Assembly: GCF_019649055.1 (NCBI RefSeq) | Contig: NW_026570221.1 | Coordinates: 2,232,001-2,296,000 of the forward strand | Length of the DNA: 64,000 nucleotides | Source of the DNA: Paramacrobiotus metropolitanus | Lineage: Eukaryota > Tardigrada > Eutardigrada > Parachela > Macrobiotidae | Reading direction: 5' to 3' | Part shown: positions 23,325 through 35,435 of the stretch, piece after piece | Position numbering within the stretch: the stretch's first letter is position 1 | How the letters are laid out: every line of letters starts with the position of its first letter | Made by a program: the position numbers and the translations under genes | Notes under the pieces: generated by a model | Seen by the model: only the letters and a program-made list of their open reading frames with translations | Databases searched by the model: none | What the model was told of the DNA's origin: nothing

Positions 23325-23333
23325 TATATAAAG
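23325..23333 (+). promoter_or_regulatory. TATA box candidate of the microexon repeat gene
   Basis: TATATAAAG lies 35 bases upstream of the first ATG (23360) and 56 bases upstream of the in-frame second ATG (23381). The transcription start would fall so near the first ATG that the second may be the one used. Confidence 0.45.
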
Positions 23334-23359
23334 TATTTGTCCAGTTAATTATACTTCAA

Positions 23360-26312
23360 ATGCATTTAAGAACGGTTGTCATGCGGAGGATTATATGGAT
23401 TTATGTACTGATATTAGTTTTGTTGACGGTGTCACTCAATTGTAAGCCAATCACAGTTGAGGATCTGATGATTTTAGCCAATGTATCCATCAACGGAACA
23501 GGTACATTTTGTGACAGTATTTAATGTAAGGAACGACCGTCCAAGGAAAATGGAATTCCACGGATGGAATCCAGTTTCCAAATCCGCGCTCCACGCGGGC
23601 GGCTCGGATTTGGAAATTGGAATTGTGGAAATCCGTGGAATTCCAATTTTTGCTTGGAATTCCAGATTTCCTGTATTTGGAATTCCAAGCGCATGGAAAT
23701 GTCAGAGGAAAACAATAAAAACAAAAAAAGTTTTAATGTTTTCGACAGGTGGCTACAAATTTTACATTACCTTGTCTTCCGGTAGCATCCGATTTATTTA
23801 AAAAACAGCGTATTCGCCAGTATATTCGCCGACAACGTTACCGTTTTCATTTTATTACGCTTGTATTCGCCGACAACATTAACGTTTTTATTTTATTTCG
23901 TTTGTATTGTCCAATATTAAATATACCAGGGGCAGAAGTCTTCTTGATCGGTCCGACAAAGGACAATGTTTTTCTTCAAAAAGTTCTCATAATTTGGTCA
24001 CCTGGTGTTAAAATTTCTAGATTAGTGTTCGTAGTATAAGCTTCGCTCATATATTTCGAAGCATGATCTTAAATCCATAAAAGAATTTTATGAGTACAGA
24101 ATAGTGGAAAAACAAAATAAAAAAACACCTTGTGCGATCAGCAGGTATTCGCGTATCGCCGCTTGGGGGTGGGAAAAGTGTAAGTACCGGTAACGGAAAT
24201 ATGTAACCGTATACTTGAAATTTTATTTAAAGTGACTAAAACATGACAAAAATCAAAGTCATCTTCTTGGAAAGAATGACAATCTTCCGAGCTTTTGTGT
24301 TGCTTTTCGCTTTTTTTAACTTGCGTATGCATGCCCACTGCATGGCTGACAGTACTAGTATCCGTACCGGTACTATACTATAGAACATACTTACGTTAAT
24401 ACTGCCTTGGTTGATAATAAGCAGTTCCATTCGTGTTTTTTTAATATGTTTGGAGTATTTAAGTTTAAATGAAGTTTCTAACGACGAATGCGCAGTAATT
24501 TAACAGTTGAAGTTAATTGAAATGATTTTTTCTTCATAGTTATGTAAGTATGTAGTTAAATAACGGTATTCCAACGAAAACTACGAAATCCTTGGATTTA
24601 CGGAAATCCGTTTGGATTTCCGTAAATCCACGGATTCCATGGAATTCCATGGCAATTTCCTTTCCAAATCCTTTCCACGGGCTCGCGCCCGTGGATTTGT
24701 CCTCCTTAATTTAATGTGTCATAAAAGCCGTTTAAGCCTTTGTACTTGTCCGTAGATATTCTACAGCAGTTGACGCAGCTGACAGCATCGGATGACAGAG
24801 TGGTCATCAATGTGATCATCACCCCGCAAATGTCCCTAACGCCCACTTTTATCACTAAGAACGGCACTAATATCGACCTCACCGGAAACAGCTCGGTTCG
24901 CCATAGAATTCTAAGTCATTATTGCAGATTACCAGAAATACGAAAAATGTATGCGATAAAGTAGGGGAAACTTTAAGCTGATTTTTATTTGCAGTTGGCT
25001 TTGGGACTTGGACCGAACTATGGTTCGAACGCATTTGGAAATACCATTAAAGTATTGTTGCGGAGAAATAATAAGAATTTCTTTTTTCCAGGTCCCACGT
25101 ATGGCAATTCATATGGAAATACGTACGGTAAAAACAGACAATTTCGCAATACTTACTGAAAAATCGGAATATACTCTTAAATAGATATTGTAGCAACGAA
25201 TAAATATATTTTGCTGTGTGTAGAAATATAAATTAATAAATTGATTTAAAAATAAAACAAAAGAAAGGCGTTTTGTCATCTTCTGTTGCGGAAATTAAAT
25301 AACAAATTCGTTACTGGCTAATTTTCAGGTCCAACGCACGGCATAATCTACGGCCCAACCTACGGTGCGTAAAGCGTCAACAATTAATTTTACTCGCTTT
25401 ATTCTTGAAAAGTTCCCCGCATCTTCTTTAATTGCAGGCAACACCTTCGGGCCGAGTTACGGCGCGACTTACGGTAAGAAAACAGGAGCATTTCATGCTC
25501 AAGTGGATGTGATTAACGCTCTTTGTACAACCCAGGGACCACGCACAGCATCGGACTGGGACCTAGTTTCGGTGAATATCTCCAGTTCCACTTGACTGCA
25601 AAAATTGAATATCCGTGATTGCGTCCGTTAACTGCTGTATGGTGCTTTGTATAGGACCGACAATTGGACCATCATTTGGAGCCACTTACGGTAAGCTCGA
25701 ACAATACGCGCTTTCATGTCAATTTAAATTTACGGTCAACAGCTCGTTTGCTTGTGCTGATTTCTCTTTGATTTGTTAGACTTTTGAACAACAGAAAATT
25801 GTGCTAATTTCTCTGGTTTAATGGAACAGTAGAAAATACATTTTTCGGTTTTTAGGAGCAACATATGGACCGATGTACGGAGCCACGTACGGCCACACTA
25901 TCGGATCGTCCTACGGACCGACAATCGGTACGTCACTCATTTGCTAGCTCCTCGAGTAAATAAAGTATGCGTGCGCTGTTTCTCTGTTAAGGTCACACGT
26001 TCGGTCCCAGTTATGGCGCCAATTACTTCTTGCCGAAGCCGTTACCGCCCGGCGGCGTCACAGCCAACATAACTTCTGTAACGAACAGCACCGGACCAAC
26101 CGGCAACCTCGTAAAGACCGCTACTGCCACACGTGAGTTTTTGCTTAGAATATATCACGTCAACCTTTCAAGCGGTAATAGTGAGATTCAGAACAAGAAA
26201 AAAATTTTACTTGACTTGCTCGTGCTCTTTCTTATTTTATGGTGCATATGTTGCACGTCTTTCAGAGACGATGGGCGGAATGGGGCGCTGGAATGGACTG
26301 GACTTAATGTGA
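23360..26312 (+). CDS. secreted Gly/Tyr/Thr-rich repeat protein built from 36-base microexons
   Basis: Proposed exons: 23360-23501, 24756-24895, 24995-25127 (or 24995-25022 plus 25092-25127), 25329-25364, 25438-25473, 25655-25690, 25856-25927, 25992-26132 and 26266-26312. This gives about 260 (or 237) residues. Exon 1 encodes a strong signal peptide (WIYVLILVLLTVSLNC). Exon 2 encodes a threonine/asparagine-rich region with several N-glycosylation sequons. Then follow repeats such as GPTHGIIYGPTY, GNTFGPSYGATY and GPTIGPSFGATY, a tail with LPKPLPPGG, and MGGMGRWNG at the end. Three exons are exactly 36 bases and one is 72. All their introns are phase 1 and split a glycine codon, so modules can be added or lost without frame change. 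Composition suggests an extracellular structural or adhesive protein. The donor after 24895 (GTTCGC) and the exon 3 end are weak points. Not in any family I can name. Confidence 0.7.
23528..24708. mobile_element. DNA transposon relic in intron 1, 9-base target duplication
   Basis: The 9-mer ATTTAATGT occurs directly outside both ends (23519-23527 and 24709-24717). The ends are short inverted repeats (AAGGAACGAC and its relative GTCCTCCTTA). Subterminal regions are packed with GGAATTCC-like palindromic motifs. An internal block of about 46 bases with TATTCGCCGACAAC is duplicated near 23820-23900. A 9-base duplication fits MULE-type elements. There is no transposase. Without it the host intron would be about 73 bases. 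Confidence 0.65.
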
Positions 26313-26339
26313 ACGGTTGGTAGTTTTTTTTTATCGAGG

Positions 26340-29300
26340 AAATTGCGTCAAAATACGCTGTGGTAGTAGTACAACTACAGAATTACAGATTTTTTATTAT
26401 GCTGTGAATAAAATCGATAAATGACGATATCAGATGCTTCTTTGTCTATTCGTGTTTGCGTATTTGCACTACTGTGTATAAATTCTGTAGCTGTGTCATA
26501 ACGTGCGGAAACCCTACTAAAAAATTATAATGTTATGTGGGACAAGTGTAAAAATTAATTATAAAAGCAGCGCCCACTGAAAGACGTACAAAATTTAAAA
26601 GCCAAAAAGCAACCACCGGCATTTACATAATCTTAGACTTCTATATTTTACTTATTTGGGCGGACACATGCTGCGTAAGAAAACGAGCAGCTTTGCCGCC
26701 CATGTGTGGTGCCGATTCCAAAATTCTCCGCGGATTCTTTAGGTATACAGCCATGCCGCGGCTCATAGAACTATTAAAATGTGGGGAATGCAGAAACCGT
26801 TTTTTTAAGCACTATATAAAAAGCTGACGGAAATCACGAGTGGGAAAAATCTGAGCTAGTCACGAACCTCACCAGCTTCTCGGTCCATTCTGCCGTACTG
26901 AACTTCGCTGTCATTTTTTCCGGAGCGGACTGCCACCAGTTGGCAGTCGGTTAAACTAGAATAATTACAAAGACTAGTCTTTGTACACTATTTAGTTTGC
27001 GGCTTGTTTTCGTTAGGTCTATGGAAAGTCTGTAACCAAAATGTTACACGATTCTGATTCGCACATTTTGGGGGGTGGTTTAGCACAGCACAAGCATCAA
27101 GTTACACAAAGGGAGATACTGTAAGGGACTATCTATTAACTACGTTCCGAAAATTCGTTCTGTACGTATTTTGTGTATGGTCCCTAACTATACCGTTAAT
27201 TACAAATTTATAGTACACGAATAATAATACGTAATTTGCACAGTGAGTCCGCGACGGAATGTTTTCGCTCACTGCGAAGCAGACAAGAAAACGCCACTTC
27301 GTGTTTTTACAAAATTGCAGCTGGGCACTGCACAATAATTAGCTGGCGTTTTCTGCTAGCTTGCCGGCTTTTTGTTAGTAAACCACGGTAATTGCTTTTC
27401 CAGTACAGAAACAGCGTAGCAAATTCGGTTTATTCGCTCGCTTTTTGTCTGCCGAAGTACTGATATCTTCCAGATGACAATATCTGTTTTGATAAAAGTG
27501 GTACTAAATGATTATGCATTTATTCACGTTTGAAACTACTGACTGCTTACGCTTCCAGCAAGGCGAGCAAACAGTATGTGCCACGCGGAAGAGAAGTTTT
27601 CTTGGCTGATCTAACGGATAAACAAGTGCAAGGTTGCAGTAATTTGTCCGTACACAGGAAAATTAACCCATATTCCATAGCAAATGCACTAAAAGTATAC
27701 GAATAACCGGCGTTTACGAAAAGTTTATTCTTAATAAAATATCGTCACCATAAACTGTTTTCTAATTTACGAAACATCATTATAACACCAATAATTCACG
27801 AAATAATAAATTCCATGCAGAGATTTAGTGTACTGGAGCATCGTGCTTGCAGAACACCGTTAATTTTTCTACATATACCCCATAAAATGTTCTTCGTGCC
27901 CACAAGAACAAGTTCTCAATCAGCGGTCGGAAGCGTGGATGGTTAGTCAATTGAGCGGCGTCTGTAGGACTGGACGTTCTGTCCCGGTGTGGCAAAGCGC
28001 GCGTGATCATAATTGACATAGGAAAAATTAAATCAGCAGCCGGTCTGCTGTATGCATGTATAGTATATCATGGACTGGACGAGGACACTGCTGTATGCGA
28101 TGTACAGTACTATCTGTGCAGAGCCCGCAGCAGTGGCATTGTCCATCGTCCTATTGCCAGTGCATGCTGAATTTAATTATGATCTCGGTAGCAATTCATC
28201 AGATACAAACATTAGGACATTCCGCATTTTCGTAGCAAATAATTCCGCTGATCAAACAACGACATCAGTTCCAGCAAATTTACGGTGGACGGACGCTTGC
28301 TAACTATAAGGCGATAGGGCGGTGGCGAAAATCAAACGAATTTAACTACCACAAACTGCACCTTGTGCCGACCTTGGCCTGCGATTAAATGCATCTTAGG
28401 CGCGTGAATGTTATAAATGTTCACAGATACATCATACATTGGTCGCCGTGTCAGCGATCATGTTTACCAATTTAAGGGATTTGGCCCGGTACATAGCACC
28501 AATTTCGTGTACATACGCGGGAATATTCGCTTTCGCGCACTTCCAAACACTTTTCTGGGTTGTCTTTTGACATTGTGTAGCCAAATGATTTGTATACATA
28601 GGCGTGAAATCCGTTTTCGCGCGCAACATCCGGTTCGGGAGATATGGGTGATAAGCTTAAATGCATTTCAGGGGTACCAAAAGTCTCATTATGGACCGAT
28701 CCCTTTCAAGTTTTGCACGTAAATGCACATAACCATGAAGATCGTTCTTACAAGGATCAAGACTTCCACGATTTTTTTCGAATTTTAAAATGAATTTTAA
28801 AATTTTTGAAATTCTAAAAAGGTGCTAGAACAGTGGATCGGTGTAAGAACGATCTTCATGGTTATGCGCATTTACGTGCAAAATTTGAAAGGAATCGGTC
28901 TATAATGAGACTTTTGGTACACCTGAATGCATTTAAACTTTTTGGAATTTTCTTACAGCCATAACTCCCGAACCGGATGTTGCGCGCAAAAACGGATTTC
29001 ACGCCTATGTACAAATCTTTTGGCTACAAACACCATAAAGCAATTCAAAAAACTGTTCGGAAGTGCGCGACAGCGAAAGTTCCCATGGATGTACACGAAT
29101 TTGGTGCTATGTACCGGGCCAAATCCCTTAATACACTCATGCGCTAATACAGAATGATATTAAATCTCTCAACCCAAACTTCAGTATAGCTCTGAGGAAA
29201 TTAACATGCACAGAAAAAGACGTCTTCAGACACAAATGCTGCTAGCGATCATGTCTACCATTCAATACCCTCCCGTGCAGAGAAAGAAAGTGTCAATGAT

Positions 29301-30500
29301 TATTACATTGTAGGCTGTGCAATTGTACAAAACATGAACTCTTTGAAATAATTATACCGTTGGGTTACCGCGTACAAAGGTCACTATTGCACAATTATAT
29401 TTTATCATGCATCGCGTATGTACTGCAAATAATCGCATTCCTGGATCGGCAACTTGTACAATTAGCGGTGTTTAAATTTCTTACGTTTTTGCGACCGTTC
29501 AGTACCAGGCAAGCACTTGCAAAAAGTCCTTGCCGTAAATCTGCTGGCAGCTATGCTTCGTTAAACTTAATGCATAATTACAAAGTAATATTATCTGGTA
29601 TACGAAGTATCGATGATTTGATACACCGTATGCTCTTACTATCGGTGCTTTGCGCCATCCCTAATTCTTTTACCTTAAAATTAGCTGCTACGAGACGTGC
29701 AGTCATTTATACCTACATGTACTCTGTAGTTGTACTCAACGGTGTAAACAAGTGTTTATGCAAGTGTTGTAAGCTATCTAAACAGTGTTCGGCTGGAATT
29801 TTTGACCTGCAAACATAAATATTAATAAGGCTTCCTTGATATGTGCGACAACCCTCCACTGCTGTGCACAAATCTCTGCGAAATCTCCGTGATAATCTTT
29901 TGATTAATAATAATTTCAATTGTTATAATGTTTTAGTTCGTGAATATTGGGTTTTCTTCAACTAACGCTATAATATTAATATTTTAAAATATTAAATAAT
30001 CCGGCAACAGAATGGGAATTTTGTATTTGACGATTTGTATATTACATATAATATCATACTGGTGAAATTACATTAAGTTTATATTATTTCATTTTCTGAC
30101 GACGCAAGTACATCAGTACATTAGCGAGAACACCATACATACGTACTATACATCCCGAGTTCTAATGAGAGCTGCGCCCTTAGTTCAACACACAATTCCC
30201 GGAGAAGCGAGTCTAGCCACCGGAAATGCATTGCGACACCGTATATGTGCCAACACGTTATAGAATAGCAGAAGAACAATAATTTTGTCACTAATGTAAA
30301 GTTGGTGCAGCCTTTTCCGTAGATATTTAGTATTACAACAAACCTGTGAATCTATGGGATATTTTTTCCGGTTGCAACCAAAATGAGCGACCGGAAATGA
30401 AAATAGGTATAGACTGCACAGAATAGTAGATAGTTGTTGGAGATCCTAAAATTAAAACGTTTCCGTGTTTAACATCTCGTTACGACCAACTTCAAGCTGT
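26340..30500. repeat. long non-coding repeat, copy A (most complete)
   Basis: Segments of this stretch recur in the same order at 36450-38500 and in part at three other places up to 42 kb. Landmarks are GAAAGACGTAC (26580), AAACCACGGTAATT (27380), a GGACACTGCTG...CAGCAGTGGCATTGTCC dyad (28077-28144) and a TGTTTACCA-type block (28462). Identity between copies is patchy and only moderate. No convincing coding frame was found. It is interrupted by the TTAA-flanked element at 28476-29127. The element class is unknown. Confidence 0.65.
28476..29127. mobile_element. TTAA-flanked inverted-repeat element (piggyBac-type MITE)
   Basis: Both ends are bordered by TTAA (28472-28475 and 29128-29131). The element starts GGGATTTGGCCCGG and ends with the complement. 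The arms are about 280 bases long, so almost the entire element folds back, with an AT-rich centre near 28800. TTAA duplication with GGG/CCC termini is typical of the piggyBac superfamily. Related uninterrupted sites exist near 31837 and 37840. No transposase is encoded. Confidence 0.75.
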
Positions 30501-30902
30501 TTCGAAAATGAACACTTTGGACTGACGTTCTTCTTTTCAATCTGCGCTATACAAGAAGAAAGATTTGTTAAGTTGAAAATGCATTGAGTAACCGAAAACG
30601 GGTAACCAAATCATCTTGCACAGCGTCCTATTCTTTACTCTGTTTTCCACAAAATCAATGCCGTATATACGGTACAGTCACACCTTACAGGATACAGTTA
30701 TCAGCGGAAATTTACAATTCCTAATTTAACATGATGTGAATGTAAACTAAACATAATAACATGAATGTAAAATATTATTGTGAGTATTAAAATAATTTTA
30801 AGAGTATACTGAAGTATTAAATTACTTGGAAGTTGGAATTTATTTATAATTATTTTCTAACAAGTATCAATACATTACTACATTCATAAATTTTAAAAAG
30901 TT

Positions 30903-30967
30903 AGCCGTTTGTGTTCTAATTCACAAGAACACAGACGGCTTCAGCAGTATAATCCGTTACTGCTGAA
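30903..30967. repeat. two adjacent hairpins
   Basis: AGCCGTTTGTGTTCT pairs with AGAACACAGACGGCT (8-base loop, one mismatch). It is followed without gap by TTCAGCAGTA pairing with TACTGCTGAA (8-base loop). Confidence 0.75.
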
Positions 30968-31199
30968 ACAATATTGGATTATTGTATAATTTGTATGCAG
31001 TCACTGATAATAAATATGGCGTAGTTGCTCCATTCCATAGAACATTATCTGATTTTACGAAAGCCTACATTATTCCGTGCGAGTCGGAGCGCTATATTTT
31101 GTACGGCTTTTAATGTGCCGCACAGCCTTGAATTTTGGCGAGGCATATACGCTGCTAATTATACGCTGCTGCAAAATAATTACATAAGTACAATGTCGA

Positions 31200-32010
31200 T
31201 ATTTTATCAGGTGTACCGTAAGAAACTAAGTTATGCACACCATACGACTAAACCACGAAGAACCAGCTAAAACAAATTACCCGGCAGAAATTTCGAATCC
31301 CTGACAAAATAAGCACAATAAACTCCAAAGTGGCTGAACTCAAAGGGAAAAATGAGGCACCATGAAAAGCTGCAGCCGCGGTGTCCCCCGGACTGAACCA
31401 GGACACTGCTGTTCATTTTGTACCTTACAATTTTGTGCAAAATTCGCAACAGTGGCATTGTCCAGACGTGCAAGCGGTGGCTAAGGTAACAAAATCAGGA
31501 ATAGCACACGCAAAGCAGTCAAAACATACAATACCACAGATAATACTATAGGTAAACGTTGTATCAAAATGGCAGATAAAATCAGTGTGATTCTGCATTA
31601 ATGATGTTTCTGTACAAGCATTTTGTGGTAGCAGTTAGAACGTGTGCACTGCGCAAGCCGCCTGCTGGTACATATTACGCGACCGACAAAATCAACCGTA
31701 AGAAAAATACACAGTTTGACAACCCTAGGGTAACTACAGAGTACAGATAGTATGTACGATGTAAGATTATAATCCTTGTAAAGTTAATTATATTTTTCAT
31801 ACCGATTTCTGTGATTATCGTGCTGCCGATCTTGTTTACCATTTAATACCATCTGAGCACTAAAACGTGTACGTGGTCGTTACTTGACACTACTTCCGGC
31901 GCCGTACAAAAAAAGCTCTGGACTTTTCATCATATCGTCGGCTTAGTGAACACAGAACGTCTGTACAAAGGTTACCAGAAGGTCTGTACAAAGGTTACCA
32001 TCGTACAATG
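31200..32010. repeat. long non-coding repeat, copy B1 (partial)
   Basis: Shares with copy D the block around CGACCGACAAAATCAACCGT (31681) and the conserved dyad (31398-31463). Shares with copy A the TTTACCATTTAATACC block (31838). It ends with a 23-base tandem duplication around TCTGTACAAAGGTTACCA (31960-32000). Confidence 0.55.
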
Positions 32011-32404
32011 AAACTGTACGATCACGAGAAAAATCTTATTTATGATCTGTTTGTCACCGATTTCCCCGGTTGCTCTTTCCCAGTCTTCTACTGCCTTTTG
32101 TGCAAAATAAATGCTGTACAATTATACAGTGCTGTTCTTGAAAGGAAGTGGACGGTTCTGCATGGTCGCCAGCTACTCTTTGGTGAACCACGGTAATTTC
32201 TTTTCAATGAAAAGACAGCACAAAAACATTTTTCTTTACGTGTTTGTTTGTAAGTTTTCAGATGAACACTCCGGTAATCATATTTATATTCCTTGAGCAT
32301 AATTGCACCAAAAAACTAGAGTAAGCATTTATGTACTCGTTAGACATGCGTTTGTAAGCTGGCCAAAGTCCATATAGGTACGTAATATGGTTTGCAGCAA
32401 GACT

Positions 32405-35400
32405 CACCAGGGCACTTAGGGGTACTCCCCCTTCGAAAAAATTTCGTTTTTTGCATAAAGTTAGTAAACATACCGGTAGGGCAATTAAAAAAATATTTCC
32501 AGCTGCTGTGATTAAAGTAGGCGTGGTCAAATGTAATTTAAAATCGTTAAATTAGCCAGTACTGCACATATGCTAGTACATTAGGTTTTTTCATGTCATA
32601 GGCGCCTCCAAAAAATTTTGTTTTTGCAAGAAGCTGGAAAGAGTGATCTTTGAGTAAAAAAGTGTTTTCATCAGCCGAGGTTGAGTAGGCGTGGCCAAAC
32701 TTAAATTTCATTGGCAAACATGTTGTACTACGGTACGTATTGGGATTTGGGAATACCATGTCCCTAATTAGTGTACCGTGCAATGTCAGAGGTTGACAGG
32801 AGTACGTGTTATCAATAGTCGATCAGACCCTTTTTTTATGAGTTATTCCTCCAAACAATTTTTTAAAAAATTTAGTTGCTGTGAAGTCGATCACAAAGAC
32901 GAACTTTAAATTTTAACTTCAAGAAGATACGTAGGAGCAGGTGACAGTGAGCGTAAGATTCGGCTTAGAAGTAACTGGAAAGGTCACGCCAGAAAATGCG
33001 ATGTTCTGATAAAAAATTTTATGAACCGCAAGCTGCAGGATATAGCGACTGCGTCTCGAACTAACCCGAAAAAATTTTGGTCATATGTAAGAAAAAGTGT
33101 GGACAAACACAGTATGCCTATTTTGCGGAGTAACGGCCATGTTGCGACCACCGACGAAGACAAAGCGTCTGTTCTAAATATTCACTATGCCGGCACATTT
33201 GTTGAGTGTTCATCGCATTGTACCGACACAATAGTGAGCTGCAAAAATTTCCTAACATCAGAAAACTTTGTCAATGAAAATGATATTTGGAAGATACTGA
33301 AAACCGTCGACATTTCAAAAAGTAGCGGCCCTTTTATTTTCACGAATGAATTAATAAAAGTTTGCGGTTCTGCTTTAATCTCTCCTTTAAAACTTTTGTT
33401 TAATTGTTGTTTATACGAACAAAGATTTCCAGATGTTTGGAAGCTATCGTACGTCATTCCGGTTCCGAAGCAGTCGTGTGACCTTTCACTTCCTAAAAGC
33501 TGGCGACCTGTCAGCTCTCTGCATCCTCTGTCGAAAGTGTTTGAGGAATTAATTAGCGATAGGCTGACGTCTCATTTGACTGTGAACAATTCGTTAAGCA
33601 GCTACCAATTCGGTTACCGAAAAAAACATTCCCCTGAACTGTTGTGTCAAATTCTGGTACAAAAAATTATGAATTTTATTGATAATGGCGTCGAGGTGGA
33701 TTGCATTTTTCTAGACTGTAGTAATGCTTTTGACAGAGTCGATCATGCAACTATGGTAAGCAAGCTACGTAATTTAAACGTACATGAAAGTATTAGTAAT
33801 TTGCTTAGTGACTACTTGCAAGGCCGATGTCAAGCTGTAGTTGTCAACGGTAAGATTTCCCCTGTCATGGCTGTTACAAGTGGTGTTCCCCAAGGATCGA
33901 AGGTAGGCCCGAAGATGTTTTTGTGTATTTTGAATGATATCTCTGGTCTTCCCAATGACTGTGAAGTGCTTGTTTTTGCTGATGATATATGTATATTGCA
34001 TAAGGTCGAGTCTGTACAAGACGAACAAAACTTGCAGTCTGCTCTTAATACTGTGTCAGAATATGCTGCCGATCATCAGCTGAAATTTAACCCTAAAAAA
34101 TCGGCACATATTCGGTTTTCAAGAAAGCGCGCGAAGCTTCAAAGTAGTGTGTATTCCATAAACGATGAGAGTATACCAGTTGCAGAATATACGAAATATT
34201 TGGGTATTTACGTTGACCGTCAGCTTAACTGGAAATATCATTGTGAAAATCTGGCCAGTCGTATGAAGAAGCGAATTCGCTATTTGAATGCCCTTTTTCC
34301 ATATCAAAATACCGTAGCTAGGAGAAAACTGTATGATGCTCTTGTAAAGCCAATCGCTGAATATGGGAGTTCTGTCGCCTTTTACCAACAAAAGTTGTTA
34401 ATTGACCTTTTGTAAGATTGCCAGTATCGTTTTTTGAAAACGGTTCGCTTCGGGCCATGTAATTTTGAATATCCTGTCACATTACGAATGGCTGACTGTA
34501 AGTCGCTGTTGTTTTGCCGCATTAAAAAGTCACTTCTTCTTATGTACAAACTGGCATTTGATCTTGTTCCCTACGGTAAAAAATTTATCAAGTTTCAAGA
34601 AAAAGTTTCTGCCGTTTCCCATTGTGTTGCAGACAGAACCCGTCAAACAACCACCCTGGACGAACATCCCTGTGCAATGGAACCTACGAGGACAGTCTCT
34701 TCGGATGGCCGAACATTCCTAAGTGAAAGGAGCTTCGCATTCCTTATGGTGCAGCTTTGGAACGAAATTAAACTTCCCGTGGAGTCGTACTCGAACATCG
34801 CTGCTTTTTGTTCGAGTTTGGACCGTGTTGATTGGACAGCTTTAAATTGGACTAAACGTTTTGTACATGCTGACCACCGTACTTTGCTGTAAAATAATTT
34901 GAATTGCTGTTAGTTTTATTTTACGTAGTGCTTTCATTAGTTGAAAGCACATTCTTTTATGGTAGTCTACTACCTCGTGCAGGAGCGCCCTGATTGTGGT
35001 AGACATTAAGCTGATTAAACAAACAAACAAACAAAGAAGAACACTAATTATACGGTATTCCGAAATCTCAGTCCCAGTGCTTGCCATTGGATTTTAAGTT
35101 TGGCTGCGCCCACTCAACCATGGCAGATGAAAAAATTTGCATACCCAAGTCACTCTGTCGTCTTGCAGAAATGAAATTTTTTGAAGGCGGGAGCCTGGAG
35201 CCGGTGACATGGCCCTGGCAATAAAATCTAATGTACTACTCAGTACTAGCATTAAAACGATTTTAAGCTAGTATCGTTTTGTTCTGACTAATTTAACGAT
35301 TTTAAATTACGTTTGACCACGCCAACTCTGATAACAGCAGCTGAAAATATTTTTTGAATGTCGTACATATGTTTACTACCTTTCTGCAGAAATTGAGATT

Positions 35401-35435
35401 TTTCTGAAAGGGAATGACCCCTATGTGTCCTGGTC
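32405..35435. mobile_element. fold-back structure: inverted arms of about 390 bases around a LINE
   Basis: The left arm (about 32405-32790) and right arm (about 35045-35435) are reverse complements over their whole length. Identity is roughly 70-80% by eye, with small gaps. Shared landmarks are CCAGG-x-CAC-x-TAGGGGT at the outer edge, GTAATTTAAAATCGTTAAATTAG in the middle (given here as GTAATTTAAAATCGTT plus AAATTAG), and TAATTAGTGT at the inner edge. The sequence between is the LINE at 32910-35037. The most economical reading is a LINE that landed in the loop of an older fold-back element; arms and LINE could also have moved together. Confidence 0.65.
32910..35037 (+). mobile_element. 5'-truncated non-LTR retrotransposon (LINE, Jockey/CR1-like reverse transcriptase)
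   Basis: One frame encodes the linker (from about 32930, upstream of the ATG at 33021) and a full reverse transcriptase. It includes a palm with IPVPKQSCDLSLPKSWRPVS, FLDCSNAFDRVDH, SGVPQGSKVGPKMFL and the catalytic FADD in VLVFADDICIL. Then come thumb motifs (LKFNPKKS, YLGIYVD) and a C-terminal part to 34892. There is one in-frame TAA at 34413-34415, after which the same frame continues with conserved-looking C-terminal sequence. The endonuclease domain is missing, as expected of 5' truncation. The 3' end is an AAAC-type tail (about 35019-35037). Apart from the single stop the frame is long, so the insertion is young compared with its surroundings. Clade assignment within Jockey/CR1/L2 is tentative. 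Confidence 0.85.

Noticed and set aside
29360-29818. 152-codon plus-strand frame with hydrophobic stretches
   Set aside because: Lies inside repeat copy A, starts at TTG and is not open in the other copies, so it is unlikely to be a gene.
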